DNA of 64,000 bases from Oscillospiraceae bacterium. Its GTDB lineage: Bacteria; Bacillota; Clostridia; Lachnospirales; Lachnospiraceae. Each line of letters opens with the position of its first letter. Positions within the stretch are counted from its first letter, which is position 1. The notes under the pieces were generated by a model. That model did not search any database and was not told the origin of the DNA. It was given only the letters and a program-made list of their open reading frames with translations. Position numbers and translations under genes: made by a program. The stretch lies in NCBI GenBank assembly GCA_021771715.1, contig JAETOO010000007.1:62001-126000 (forward strand). The letters are read 5' to 3'. Positions 52,562 through 60,917 of the stretch are shown here, piece by piece.

Positions 52562-53893
52562 CTACGGCTCCAGCCTCGAGAGGTCGCGCGGGAACAGCGT
52601 CGTCTCGCGCACGTTCTCCTCGCCGCAGAGCTTCATCGTCAGCCGCTCGAGCCCGATACCCAGCCCTCCGTGGGGCGGGAGGCCGTACTTGAAGGTGGCG
52701 AGGTACTGCTCCATGCCCTCCTCCGTCATACCGCGCGCCGCGAGCTTGTCGAGCAGCATCCGGTAATCGTGGATTCTCTGGCCCCCGGTCGTGATCTCGA
52801 GCCCGTGGAACAACAGGTCAAAGCTCAGAGTAAAGCGCGGGTCCGCCGGATCGTCCATCGCGTAGAACGGCCGCTTCTTCGACGGATAGTGCGTGACGAA
52901 CACGAAATCCGCATCGTACTCTTCCTTAAAATACTGTCCGATCAGCGTCTCCTCCTCCGGCTCCAGATCGTAGGGATTCCGGATCTTCCGGCTGTACTTC
53001 CCGGCCACCAGCTCCTTCGCCCGGTCAAAGCGCACCATCGGGATCTCCTCTGTCTTTGGCAGCGTGAGGTTCAGGATCTGCAGCTCCTGCGCGTACTCCC
53101 GCTCGAGCAGCCGCATCGTGTACTGCAAAAAACCGGTCTCCATCTTCATGATGTCCTCAAAGCTGTCGATGTAGCCCATCTCGAAATCGAGGCTCGTGTA
53201 CTCGTTCAGGTGCCGCTTCGTATTGTGCTTCTCCGCACGGAACACGGGGGCGGTCTCAAACACGCGGTCGTACACGCCGACCATCATCTGCTTGTAAAAC
53301 TGCGGGCTCTGCGCCAGCACCGCCGGGCGGTGGAAATACTCGAGCTTGAACACATTCGAGCCGCCCTCCGCGCCCTTGCTGCCGATCTTCGGCGTGTGGA
53401 TCTCGGTAAACTGCTGGCTGTACAGGTAATCGCGGAACCCGCGGACGATCCCCTCCTGGATGCGGAACTTCGCGCGCTCGCGGACATTGCGCAGGGAAGC
53501 ACTGCGGTAATTCAGCTTCGCCTCCAGCGACGTGCCGAGCTTCCACTTGCCGATCGAAAGCGGCGGCGCATCATACGGGACGGACAGCACCTTTACCTCC
53601 TTCACACGCACCTCGATTCCGTGCGGTGCGCGCGCATCCTGCTCCAGAAGCCCTGTCACCTCGACGGCCGACTCCTCGCGCAGCGCTTTCGCGTCATACT
53701 GCGTGAAGCCCTCCTCAAAAATACACTGCAGCAGCCCGCCTCGCTTGCGCAGCACGACGAAGGAGAGCTCCCCCATGTCGCGGACCGTGTGCACCATGCC
53801 GTTGACCTTCACCTCGCATCCAAGCCTGGACGCATCCAGCAGCTCCTCAAGTTCCACAGTTTCCTTTGGTGTGACGCCTCTCAAAAATTCCAT
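52562..53893 (-). CDS. aspS: aspartyl-tRNA synthetase, archaeal type (AspRS2)
   Basis: 443 residues. N-terminal OB-fold (VKVNGMVHTVRDMGELSFVV) and class II core: motif 2 FRAEKHNTKRHLNEYTSLDF, motif 3 GLGIGLERLTMKLCG near the end. It lacks the GAD insertion of bacterial AspRS, and its short length fits the archaeal/nondiscriminating type that charges both tRNA(Asp) and tRNA(Asn). Asp-tRNA(Asn) would then be amidated by GatCAB encoded nearby. The ATG at 53893 has GGAG six bases upstream. Expression is controlled by the T-box leader. Confidence 0.93.
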   Translation of the reverse strand: MEFLRGVTPKETVELEELLDASRLGCEVKVNGMVHTVRDMGELSFVVLRKRGGLLQCIFEEGFTQYDAKALREESAVEVTGLLEQDARAPHGIEVRVKEVKVLSVPYDAPPLSIGKWKLGTSLEAKLNYRSASLRNVRERAKFRIQEGIVRGFRDYLYSQQFTEIHTPKIGSKGAEGGSNVFKLEYFHRPAVLAQSPQFYKQMMVGVYDRVFETAPVFRAEKHNTKRHLNEYTSLDFEMGYIDSFEDIMKMETGFLQYTMRLLEREYAQELQILNLTLPKTEEIPMVRFDRAKELVAGKYSRKIRNPYDLEPEEETLIGQYFKEEYDADFVFVTHYPSKKRPFYAMDDPADPRFTLSFDLLFHGLEITTGGQRIHDYRMLLDKLAARGMTEEGMEQYLATFKYGLPPHGGLGIGLERLTMKLCGEENVRETTLFPRDLSRLEP

Positions 53894-53939
53894 ACTGGTC
53901 TCCTTCCGGTTCCGGGATTTCCCATAACACAAAGAAATC

Positions 53940-54211
53940 CCGGAACATCATAAAATATGATATTCCGGGACGGATAATCTCTATACCCGCGGTACCACCC
54001 GCATTGCAGACATCCTCGTCTACCCCTCTTTTAGCACGTAACGTGTGCGGCGTACTGCCCTACTGTACCGGGCACAGCCCGATGCGCGTTCAGACAGTCA
54101 GCTCCGGAGTGTTCCCTATTGTCCCCTTCCCTCCATCGGCACTCTCAGTCGGTGATGCCGAATTCCTGTCGAGTTTCAGAAACAGAGTCTCCTTCAACGC
54201 TTTTCTGTGAT
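53940..54211 (-). promoter_or_regulatory. T-box leader of aspS, candidate Asn specifier
   Basis: On the minus strand the antiterminator core GGGTGGTACCGCGGGT is present, followed by a terminator hairpin (CCCGGAATATCAT and complement, then a TTTCTTTG tract) about 50 bp before aspS. Upstream lies a structured stem I region. In its 3' side GGGAACACTCC offers AAC (54111-54113) as specifier, an asparagine codon. The T-box identity is firm, the specifier is a manual reading. Confidence 0.9.
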
Positions 54212-54217
54212 GCAGTG

Positions 54218-54246
54218 ATTCTAGCACAGAATGTTTTTGTGCGCAA
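54218..54246 (-). promoter_or_regulatory. promoter of the aspS T-box transcript
   Basis: Minus strand: TTGCGC (54241-54246), 17-bp spacer, TAGAAT (54218-54223). The predicted transcript begins near 54211. Confidence 0.75.
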
Positions 54247-54267
54247 GGCTTTTTTTCAAATTTCCAG

Positions 54268-54295
54268 TTGTATCCTGCTTTTTATCTGGTATAAT
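54268..54295 (+). promoter_or_regulatory. promoter of asnA
   Basis: TTGTAT (54268-54273), 16-bp spacer, perfect TATAAT (54290-54295). It is back to back with the aspS promoter. The ~50-nt leader is too short for a T-box. Confidence 0.8.
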
Positions 54296-54350
54296 AGATG
54301 GCGATTAACCGCCGTGCCATGCGCGGCACAGATTTTGGAGGAAGAAGGAA

Positions 54351-55361
54351 ATGGAACATTTGATTATACCAGAGGACTATATGTCCCCGCTTTCCCTTTA
54401 CGATACGCAGATCGCAATCAAGACGGTCAAAGACTTTTTCCAGAGCGTACTCGCGAAGCAGCTCAACCTGCTGCGCGTCTCCTCGCCGCTCTTCGTCGAT
54501 CCCGCCTCGGGCATGAACGACAATCTGAACGGGGTGGAGCGCCCGGTCAGCTTCGACATCAAGGAGCAGACGGAGCATGGTGCCGAGATCGTCCAGTCGC
54601 TCGCGAAATGGAAGCGCTACGCGCTCAAGGAGTACGGCTTCGCGCACGGCGAGGGCCTGTACACCGATATGAACGCAATCCGCCGCGATGAGATCACCGA
54701 CAACATCCACTCGATCTACGTCGACCAGTGGGACTGGGAGAAGATCATCAAAAAGAGTGAGCGCAGCCTCGACACGCTCAAGAAGGTCGTCACCTCCGTC
54801 TACAAGGCGCTGCGCAAGACCGAAACCTACATGTCGATCCAGTACGACTACATCGAGGAGATCCTGCCAAAGGAGATCTTCTTCATCACGACGCAGGAGC
54901 TCGAGGACCGCTACCCGGCGCTGACCCCGCACGAGCGGGAGTATGTGATCACAAAGGAGAAGGGCGCGGTCTGCCTGATGCAGATCGGCGACAAGCTCGC
55001 CTCCGGGGAGCCGCACGACGGGCGTGCGCCGGACTACGATGACTGGAAACTGAACGCGGACATCCTCGTCTACTACCCGGTGCTCGACATCGCGCTGGAG
55101 CTCTCCTCGATGGGCATCCGCGTCGACGAGGACTCCCTGATGCGCCAGCTTGCGCTCGCAGGATGTGAGGAGCGCGCCCAGCTGCCGTTCCAGAAGGCGA
55201 TTCTCGAGCGCGACCTGCCCTACACGATCGGCGGCGGCATCGGTCAGTCCCGCATCTGCATGTTCTATCTGCGCAAGGCGCATATCGGCGAGGTCCAGTG
55301 CTCTCTCTGGCCGGACGAGATCGTCCGCGAGGCGCAGGCGCACGGGATCCAGTTGCTGTAA
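54351..55361 (+). CDS. asnA: aspartate-ammonia ligase
   Basis: 336 residues, full length for AsnA, a class II synthetase-like enzyme that makes asparagine from aspartate, ammonia and ATP. Recognisable parts: RVSSPLFVDPASGMNDNLNG, DIKEQTEHGAEIVQSLAKWK, YVDQWDWEKII and the final TIGGGIGQSRICMFYLRK. GGAGGAAGAAGGAA precedes the ATG. It is divergent from the Asn-linked aspS gene; together they cover free and tRNA-bound asparagine. Confidence 0.97.
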   Translation: MEHLIIPEDYMSPLSLYDTQIAIKTVKDFFQSVLAKQLNLLRVSSPLFVDPASGMNDNLNGVERPVSFDIKEQTEHGAEIVQSLAKWKRYALKEYGFAHGEGLYTDMNAIRRDEITDNIHSIYVDQWDWEKIIKKSERSLDTLKKVVTSVYKALRKTETYMSIQYDYIEEILPKEIFFITTQELEDRYPALTPHEREYVITKEKGAVCLMQIGDKLASGEPHDGRAPDYDDWKLNADILVYYPVLDIALELSSMGIRVDEDSLMRQLALAGCEERAQLPFQKAILERDLPYTIGGGIGQSRICMFYLRKAHIGEVQCSLWPDEIVREAQAHGIQLL

Positions 55362-55437
55362 AAATGCACTGCAAGGGAGCGCTCCATTTCGGCGGAGACC
55401 GCTAAAAAATGAAATCAGTATGTCATGGGAAACCACA

Positions 55438-55535
55438 GAGGGTGGTGCAAAACGCGGCAGAGCTGCAATGACTGGTATCTGTGCGACGGATCGCATATCA
55501 GTCGTTGTAACTGCCGGCCATTTTGCACCACCCTC
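55438..55535. repeat. 98-bp near-perfect hairpin between asnA and thiE
   Basis: Perfect 15-bp outer arms (GAGGGTGGTGCAAAA and complement) continue through GGCAG/CTGCC and CAATGACTG/CAGTCGTTG blocks to an ACGGAT loop. It lies between convergent genes but has no U tract on either side, so it is not a simple terminator. It resembles a small palindromic mobile element. Confidence 0.85.
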
Positions 55536-55641
55536 CATGCATCTCTGCGCATTTTTGTCCGCCGCAGAACAGTTTCTCTGCACGATTAACATCCCAAACA
55601 GAAAGTCAAGGCAGATTCCGCCGAGGTCAAAAATCCCCCTC

Positions 55642-56277
55642 TCACCACAGCCCAAGCTCCGCTGCTCTCGTCCTTATCCCGACGGCTGCCTGCCTCGGGT
55701 CCTCCGCTTTCATAATCGCGGATACCACACAGACCCCGGCAATCGGGATCCCCGCGAGCACATCCAGGTTGTCCCGGTTCAGGCCGCCGATGGCATTGAC
55801 CGGAATCGGAACGGCGCTGCAGATCGCGCGAAGCGTATCTGTAGAGGTCAGGACGGTCTTCACCTTTGTGGTGGTGGGAAAAATCGCGCCCGCCCCGAGG
55901 TAATCCGCACCCTGCTCGTACGCCTCCAGCGCCTGCGCCACGGTCTTTGTCGTCGCGCCGACGATTTTATCCCCTCCCATCAGCCTGCGCGCCGTGGCGA
56001 CCGGCATATCGGACTGTCCGACATGCACGCCCTCCGCGTCGACGGCGAGCGCCACATCCACGCGGTCGTCGATCATCAGCGGCACTTTGTAGCGCCTTGC
56101 GATGGCGTGAACCTTCTCTGCCAGATCGATGTACTCCCTTGTACTCTTTTCCTTTTCGCGAAGCTGGAGGAGCGTTGCGCCGCCCTGGAGTCCCTGCTCG
56201 ACACGGTACAGAAATTCTTCCTCGCCAAAATTTGCACTGTCAGTGATAAAATAGAGCCTTGAATCAAACGTCTTCAC
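55642..56277 (-). CDS. thiE: thiamine-phosphate synthase
   Basis: 211 residues from GTG at 56277 (GAGGG seven bases upstream); an ATG at 56295 overlapping the thiH stop is the alternative. TIM barrel with LLQLREKEKSTREYIDLAEK, MIDDRVDVALAVDAEGVHVG and the phosphate loop VNAIGGLNRDN. It joins the thiazole and pyrimidine phosphates. Last gene of the thi operon, 10 bp after thiH. Confidence 0.93.
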   Translation of the reverse strand: MKTFDSRLYFITDSANFGEEEFLYRVEQGLQGGATLLQLREKEKSTREYIDLAEKVHAIARRYKVPLMIDDRVDVALAVDAEGVHVGQSDMPVATARRLMGGDKIVGATTKTVAQALEAYEQGADYLGAGAIFPTTTKVKTVLTSTDTLRAICSAVPIPVNAIGGLNRDNLDVLAGIPIAGVCVVSAIMKAEDPRQAAVGIRTRAAELGLW

Positions 56278-56287
56278 TTTCTTTCCC

Positions 56288-57541
56288 TCACACATACAGA
56301 TAGTCGTTGAGCACCGGCTGCAGCCCTTCCCCGGCAATGTCCCGATACATCCGCTCAAGACTGCGGTTATCGTCAATCTCAAACTGCTCGTCGCCCTGTG
56401 CCCCGCCGGTCTCTTTTCCGGTGTACTTGCTCTCGTGATCCCCGATCCCCGTGGAGACGCCCGCGGAAACCTTTGTCGCGGCGATCTTCACAATGCCGTT
56501 TCGAAATGCGGCGCTCTCACGCGAGGACACCGTGATCCCCACATACGGCAGAAAGATCCGGTATGCGCAGAGGATCTGGCAGAGCTGCGTTTCGTGGACG
56601 TCGAGCGGATGGAGCTTCTCATTGTTTATGATCGGCCGGAGCCTTGGACAGGACAGCGACAGCTCGGCGTGGGGGTACTTTCGCTGCAGGTAGTAAACGT
56701 GCAGGGCACTCGCAAGCGCGTCCTTGCGGAAGTCCGAAAGTCCCAGAAGCGCCGAGCATGCGACCCCGCGCATCCCGCCCCGGAGCGCCCGCTCCTGCGC
56801 GTCAAAGCGGTAAGGCCACACGCGCTTGTGGCCGAGCAGGTGAAGCTGCTCGTACTTGTCGGTGTCGTACGTCTCCTGAAATACCGTCACATAGTCCGCG
56901 CCGCACTCGTGAAGATACCGGTACTCGTCGGTGTTGACGGGATAGATTTCAAGGCCGACCATGCGGAAATAGCTGCGCGCCAGCCTGCAGGCCTCGCCGA
57001 TGTACTCCACGCTGCTCTGCTCCCTGCTCTCCCCGGTGAGGATCAGAATCTCCTCCATGCCGCTCTCGGCGATGACCTTCATCTCCCGTTCCATCTGCTC
57101 TTTGGAGAGCTTCATCCGGCTGATGTGGTTGTAGCAGTTGAAGCCGCAGTACACACAGTAGTTCTCGCAGTAGTTTGCAATGTAAAGAGGGGTGAACAGG
57201 TACACGGTGTTGCCAAAATGCCTGCTCGTCTCCCGCCTCGCCCGCTGCGCCATCTGTTCCAGAAACGGTTCCGCCGCCGGGGAGAGGAGCGCCTTGAAGT
57301 CCTCGATGGCACACGTATCATGCGCTAAGGCTGCCTTCACATCCGCCGCGGTATAGCGCGCGTAATCGTAGGCGCGCATCTGTTCCATCACGCTTGCGCA
57401 CACATCCGATTCGATCCGTTCCATCCCCGGCAGATATTCCATATGGTTCTTTCGCGCGGACGGGTCGGTCTCAAGCCGGTGCTTCCGGGCAAGCGCTTCG
57501 GGCGACAGGTACTCCGAGTCTATCAAAAATTGATTTTCCAT
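56288..57541 (-). CDS. thiH: 2-iminoacetate synthase (tyrosine lyase)
   Basis: 417 residues, radical SAM enzyme. Cluster motif CENYCVYCGFNC (C-x3-C-x2-C) near residue 120, then EEILILTGESREQSS, VFQETYDTDKYEQLHLLGHK and the C-terminal SAGVSTGIGDHESKYTG. It cleaves tyrosine to dehydroglycine for thiazole formation, the anaerobic alternative to ThiO. The start at 57541 has AGAGGTG upstream. Confidence 0.95.
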   Translation of the reverse strand: MENQFLIDSEYLSPEALARKHRLETDPSARKNHMEYLPGMERIESDVCASVMEQMRAYDYARYTAADVKAALAHDTCAIEDFKALLSPAAEPFLEQMAQRARRETSRHFGNTVYLFTPLYIANYCENYCVYCGFNCYNHISRMKLSKEQMEREMKVIAESGMEEILILTGESREQSSVEYIGEACRLARSYFRMVGLEIYPVNTDEYRYLHECGADYVTVFQETYDTDKYEQLHLLGHKRVWPYRFDAQERALRGGMRGVACSALLGLSDFRKDALASALHVYYLQRKYPHAELSLSCPRLRPIINNEKLHPLDVHETQLCQILCAYRIFLPYVGITVSSRESAAFRNGIVKIAATKVSAGVSTGIGDHESKYTGKETGGAQGDEQFEIDDNRSLERMYRDIAGEGLQPVLNDYLYV

Positions 57542-57552
57542 GTGTGCACCTC

Positions 57553-58323
57553 TCAATCCCGAAGAAATCCGGTCAGCGGATCGGAAGCGGACGCGCCGCG
57601 GGTCAGCACCCGGCCAAGGCCGGCCAGGTACGCTTTGCGGCCCGCCTCGATGGCCTGCTTGAAGGCGGACGCCATCATGGGGAGATCGCCTGCGGTCGCG
57701 AGCGCGGTGTTCGCCATGATAGCCGCCGCGCCCATCTCCATCGCCTCGCACGCCTGGGAAGGTCTGCCGATCCCGGCGTCCACGATGATGGGCAGGTCGA
57801 TCTCGTCGATGAGAATCTGGATAAACTCTTTCGTGGCGAGCCCCTTGTTGGAACCGATGGGAGATGCCAGCGGCATCACGCTCGCAGCCCCGGCATTCAC
57901 CAGGTCCCGGGCAACGTTCAGGTCGGGATACATATAGGGCATGACCACAAAGCCCTCTCCCGCGAGGATCTCGGTGGCCCGGATGGTCTCCTGATTGTCG
58001 GGCAGCAGATATTTGGAATCCCGCATGATCTCCACCTTCACGAAGTCGCCGCACCCGAGCTCCCGCGCCAGACGCGCAATGCGGACCGCTTCTTTGGCAT
58101 TTCTCGCGCCGCTCGTGTTCGGCAACAGGGTGACACCCTCAGGGATATAGTCCAGAATGCTCTCCTGCTCTTTTGTGTTTGCGCGGCGGACAGCGAGCGT
58201 GATGATCTCCGCCCCTGCATCCTTTACCGCCGCCTCAATGAGTTGCATCGAGTATTTGCCGGACCCGAGGATAAAGCGAGAGTGAAACTCGCGTCCGCCA
58301 ATGATCAGTTTATCGTTGTTCAT
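57553..58323 (-). CDS. thiG: thiazole synthase
   Basis: 256 residues. Start region [20 protein letters not shown], catalytic Lys region [16 protein letters not shown], and the phosphate site [20 protein letters not shown] are standard. It builds the thiazole ring from DXP, dehydroglycine and ThiS thiocarboxylate. It lies 11 bp before thiH and 18 bp after thiF. Confidence 0.96.
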   Translation of the reverse strand: MNNDKLIIGGREFHSRFILGSGKYSMQLIEAAVKDAGAEIITLAVRRANTKEQESILDYIPEGVTLLPNTSGARNAKEAVRIARLARELGCGDFVKVEIMRDSKYLLPDNQETIRATEILAGEGFVVMPYMYPDLNVARDLVNAGAASVMPLASPIGSNKGLATKEFIQILIDEIDLPIIVDAGIGRPSQACEAMEMGAAAIMANTALATAGDLPMMASAFKQAIEAGRKAYLAGLGRVLTRGASASDPLTGFLRD

Positions 58324-58341
58324 CGATCTTTCCTTCTTTCT

Positions 58342-58977
58342 TCAAACTTCAAATTCTTCCGCTAAAATTCGCAGCACCGTGTGTGCCTGGTGCGCCGCGC
58401 AGAGCATCACGCGGCTGGACACCAGGCCGACCGTACCGTTCCCCTCGCTGACTCCGTCGCCGCACAGGTAAAACCGCTCTGTCACGCGGCGCGTCCGAAT
58501 CGTGTTGGCGCTGCCGAGCCCTGCCATCCCGGAGGCGGCAACCAGATACCGATCCGGCATCGTCTCCAGGACAAAATTCGTCAGCATCGCCTTGGCCTCC
58601 GCATCGTCAAACGATTCGCAGATGATGTCAGCAGACCGCAAAAGCTCCGCGGCATGCTCCTCTGTGATCCGAACGGTATGTACCTCCAGCTCCACATACG
58701 GTGCAATCTCTCTCAGAGTTTCGGCCAGCGCCTCCGTCTTATAGCGGCCAATCTGCGACGCCCTGTACTGCTGGCGGTGCAGATTGACAAGCTCCACGCG
58801 GTCAAAATCGATCAGGATCAATCTGCCGATCCCCGCTCTTGCCAGGCAAATTGCAAGATTCGAGCCGAGTCCGCCAAGACCGCATATGGCAACCGCAGCC
58901 GATGAGAACCGGTTTTGCAGCTCCTCCCCGTGCCGCCCGGACAGGGCTCTGTTCCATTCTTCCCTCGTCGGAATCAA
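58342..58977 (-). CDS. thiF: ThiS adenylyltransferase
   Basis: 211 residues from a TTG start at 58977 that follows the thiS stop directly and has GGGAGG eight bases upstream (inside thiS). E1-like fold: AICGLGGLGSNLAICLARAG nucleotide site, LILIDFDRVELVNLHRQQY, and the late SGMAGLGSANTI. It is of the short ThiF type (about 210 residues) found in anaerobes, lacking the C-terminal zinc part of E. coli ThiF. It adenylates the ThiS C-terminus. Confidence 0.9.
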   Translation of the reverse strand: MIPTREEWNRALSGRHGEELQNRFSSAAVAICGLGGLGSNLAICLARAGIGRLILIDFDRVELVNLHRQQYRASQIGRYKTEALAETLREIAPYVELEVHTVRITEEHAAELLRSADIICESFDDAEAKAMLTNFVLETMPDRYLVAASGMAGLGSANTIRTRRVTERFYLCGDGVSEGNGTVGLVSSRVMLCAAHQAHTVLRILAEEFEV

Positions 58978-58978
58978 C

Positions 58979-59173
58979 TCAACCACCTCCCACAAAGCGG
59001 ACCACCTCGACCAGGTCGCCGTCCTGCAGCACCGTTTCGCCGTACTGCGCCTTCGGCACGATCGCTCCGTTGCGCTCCACCGCAATGCGCTTCGGATCAC
59101 AGTCCGCGGCCGCCAGATATTCGGCCAGCGTCTTCCCCGCCAGATCGTGTTCTTCGCCGTTGATCTTCACCAT
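58979..59173 (-). CDS. thiS: sulfur carrier protein ThiS
   Basis: 64 residues, ubiquitin-like: MVKINGEEHDLAGKTLAEYL, AVERNGAIVPKAQYGETVLQ, DGDLVEVVRFVGGG with the C-terminal Gly-Gly that is activated by ThiF. First gene of the operon, 52 bp after the terminator of the TPP riboswitch. Confidence 0.96.
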   Translation of the reverse strand: MVKINGEEHDLAGKTLAEYLAAADCDPKRIAVERNGAIVPKAQYGETVLQDGDLVEVVRFVGGG

Positions 59174-59224
59174 TGCACCTCACCTCCAAACCTATAAAAA
59201 GCATGTGCGCTCGCCGGGCGCATC

Positions 59225-59256
59225 AAAAAAGGAAGCCGCCGATTTGGCAGCTTCCC
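59225..59256 (-). terminator. regulatory terminator of the TPP riboswitch
   Basis: GGAAGC-GCC arms with an ATTTGG-type loop followed by TTTTTT on the minus strand, between riboswitch and thiS: an attenuation switch. Confidence 0.88.
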
Positions 59257-59279
59257 AGTGTGCACTGTGATTCCCGATA

Positions 59280-59375
59280 CCCTTGTATCAGGCGTCCCTA
59301 CGTTGGCATTATCCAAATCAGGTTCTCGGTCGAAGGTCATACCTTCCTCTCAGCCTGTCATACAAGCTCCCGTTT
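59280..59375 (-). promoter_or_regulatory. TPP riboswitch (THI element)
   Basis: On the minus strand ACGGGAG, then GGCTGAGAGGAAGG, AACCTGATTTGGATAATGCC and AACGTAGGGA, the conserved THI box pieces in order. Thiamine diphosphate binding should allow the downstream terminator and stop thiSFGHE expression. Confidence 0.95.
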
Positions 59376-59393
59376 TCTATTGTTGTTGTATCT

Positions 59394-59422
59394 GTTATAC
59401 ACCCGCCCGGCGCAAATTGCAA
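59394..59422 (-). promoter_or_regulatory. promoter of the thi operon
   Basis: Minus strand: TTGCAA (59417-59422), 17-bp spacer, TATAAC (59394-59399), just upstream of the riboswitch. Confidence 0.7.
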
Positions 59423-59435
59423 GCGGTTTATTCGT

Positions 59436-59498
59436 CAGGACGCCATGCAAGCAAGCTTGCACGGTCTGTCTTCTCATTTTTTATGCACGGCTGAACTG
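59436..59498 (+). repeat. dispersed palindromic element, deleted copy
   Basis: Starts CAGGACGCCATGCAAGCAAG and ends TTTTTTATGCACGGCTGAACTG. It equals the two ends of the 169-bp element at 38.4 kb with about 105 bp of the middle missing; the junction falls in a GCAAG repeat. Confidence 0.85.
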
Positions 59499-59509
59499 TA
59501 AGCAACATA

Positions 59510-60724
59510 TTACAGCCTGCGGATCCGCTCCAGCGCCGCCAGCGTGTTCTCGTACGTGCCGAAGCCGGTCAGGCGGAAGTAGCCCTCGCCGCTCGGCCCG
59601 AAGCCCGAGCCCGGGGTGCCGACCACGTTCGCCTGTTCCAGCAGGTAGTCAAAGAACTCCCACGAGGTCATGTGATCCGGCGTCTTCAGCCACACGTAGG
59701 GGGAGTTTACGCCGCCGTACGCGGTAAAGCCTGCAGCCTGCAGTCCCTCCCGGATAGTCTGCGCATTCTTCATGTAGTAAGCGACCTGTTCCGTCACCTG
59801 CTTCTTCCCGGCCTCAGAGTACACGGCCTCCCCGGCCTTCTGCACGATGTACGGCGCGCCGTTGTACTTCGTGCCGTGCCGTCTCGCCCAGAGCGCGTGC
59901 AGCATGACTCCGTTCGCCTTCAGATCCTTCGGGATCACCGTGAAGCCGAGCCGCGTCCCCGTAAAGCCCGCATTTTTCGAGAAGGAGCGCAGCTCAATCG
60001 CACAGGTGCGCGCGCCCTCGCACTCATAGATGGAGTGCGGCACATCGTCCTCGGAGATGTACGCCTCGTACGCCGCATCAAAGAGGATCACCGCGCCGAC
60101 GCGGTTCGCATAGTCCACCCATTCCTGCAGCTGACTCTTTGTGATCGTGGCTCCCGTCGGGTTGTTCGGGAAGCACAGGTAGATCAGATCCGGCGTCTGC
60201 TTTGGGAACTCCGGCGCGAAGCCGTTCGCCTCAGTGCACGGCATATAGATCACGTCGCTCCAGCGCTCGGTCAGCGGATCGTAGCTGCCGGTGCGCCCTG
60301 CCATGACATTCGAGTCGACGTAGACCGGGTAGACCGGATCGCAGACCGCGATCCGGTTGTCCAGGCTGAAGATCTCCTGGATATTGCCGGAATCACACTT
60401 CGCCCCGTCCGAGATGAAAATCTCATCCGCCGCGATCTCGCAGCCGCGGTCTGCAAAGTCATTCTTTGCAATCGCGTTTCTCAGGAACTCGTAGCCAAGA
60501 TCCGGCGCGTAGCCGCGGAACGTCTCGGCGTGCGCCATCTCGTCCACCGCGCCGTGCAGCGCGTCGATGATCGCCGGGGCCAGCGGCTGCGTCACGTCGC
60601 CGATTCCCAGGCGGATAATCGTCGCCTCGGGGTGCTGCTCGCTGAATGCGTTTACCTTCTTTGCAATGTTCGAAAACAAATAGCTTCCCGGAAGCTTCAG
60701 GTAGTTGTCGTTGATTTTAAACAT
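59510..60724 (-). CDS. dapL: LL-diaminopimelate aminotransferase
   Basis: 404 residues, fold-type I PLP enzyme. [20 protein letters not shown] and [15 protein letters not shown] at the start, [20 protein letters not shown], the PLP Lys in [18 protein letters not shown], and the final [17 protein letters not shown] are diagnostic. It converts tetrahydrodipicolinate directly to LL-diaminopimelate, bypassing the acylated routes. It lies downstream of dapF. Confidence 0.97.
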   Translation of the reverse strand: MFKINDNYLKLPGSYLFSNIAKKVNAFSEQHPEATIIRLGIGDVTQPLAPAIIDALHGAVDEMAHAETFRGYAPDLGYEFLRNAIAKNDFADRGCEIAADEIFISDGAKCDSGNIQEIFSLDNRIAVCDPVYPVYVDSNVMAGRTGSYDPLTERWSDVIYMPCTEANGFAPEFPKQTPDLIYLCFPNNPTGATITKSQLQEWVDYANRVGAVILFDAAYEAYISEDDVPHSIYECEGARTCAIELRSFSKNAGFTGTRLGFTVIPKDLKANGVMLHALWARRHGTKYNGAPYIVQKAGEAVYSEAGKKQVTEQVAYYMKNAQTIREGLQAAGFTAYGGVNSPYVWLKTPDHMTSWEFFDYLLEQANVVGTPGSGFGPSGEGYFRLTGFGTYENTLAALERIRRL

Positions 60725-60917
60725 AAAATCCTCCTCGTATGTGCGCCTCCCGCGCGGGAAACGCCGTACATTTCAATCGTATGATAGCCTGGCGGAATCG
60801 TCCATGAGCCCTGTCCGCGCGTAACTGCCATTCGCTCTACCGATTCTCGCATAGGTCAGATCTGCGCAAGGATGCTTTAAACTTCGCGCAGAAACAGGAT
60901 CCGCGGCAGGGCGCGCT

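Noticed and set aside
54301-54350. T-box upstream of asnA
   Set aside because: The leader is only about 50 nt and lacks the T-box core; the T-box in this gap belongs to aspS on the other strand.
54282-55655. 457-residue minus-strand open frame
   Set aside because: Antisense to asnA, which has complete family motifs and a promoter.
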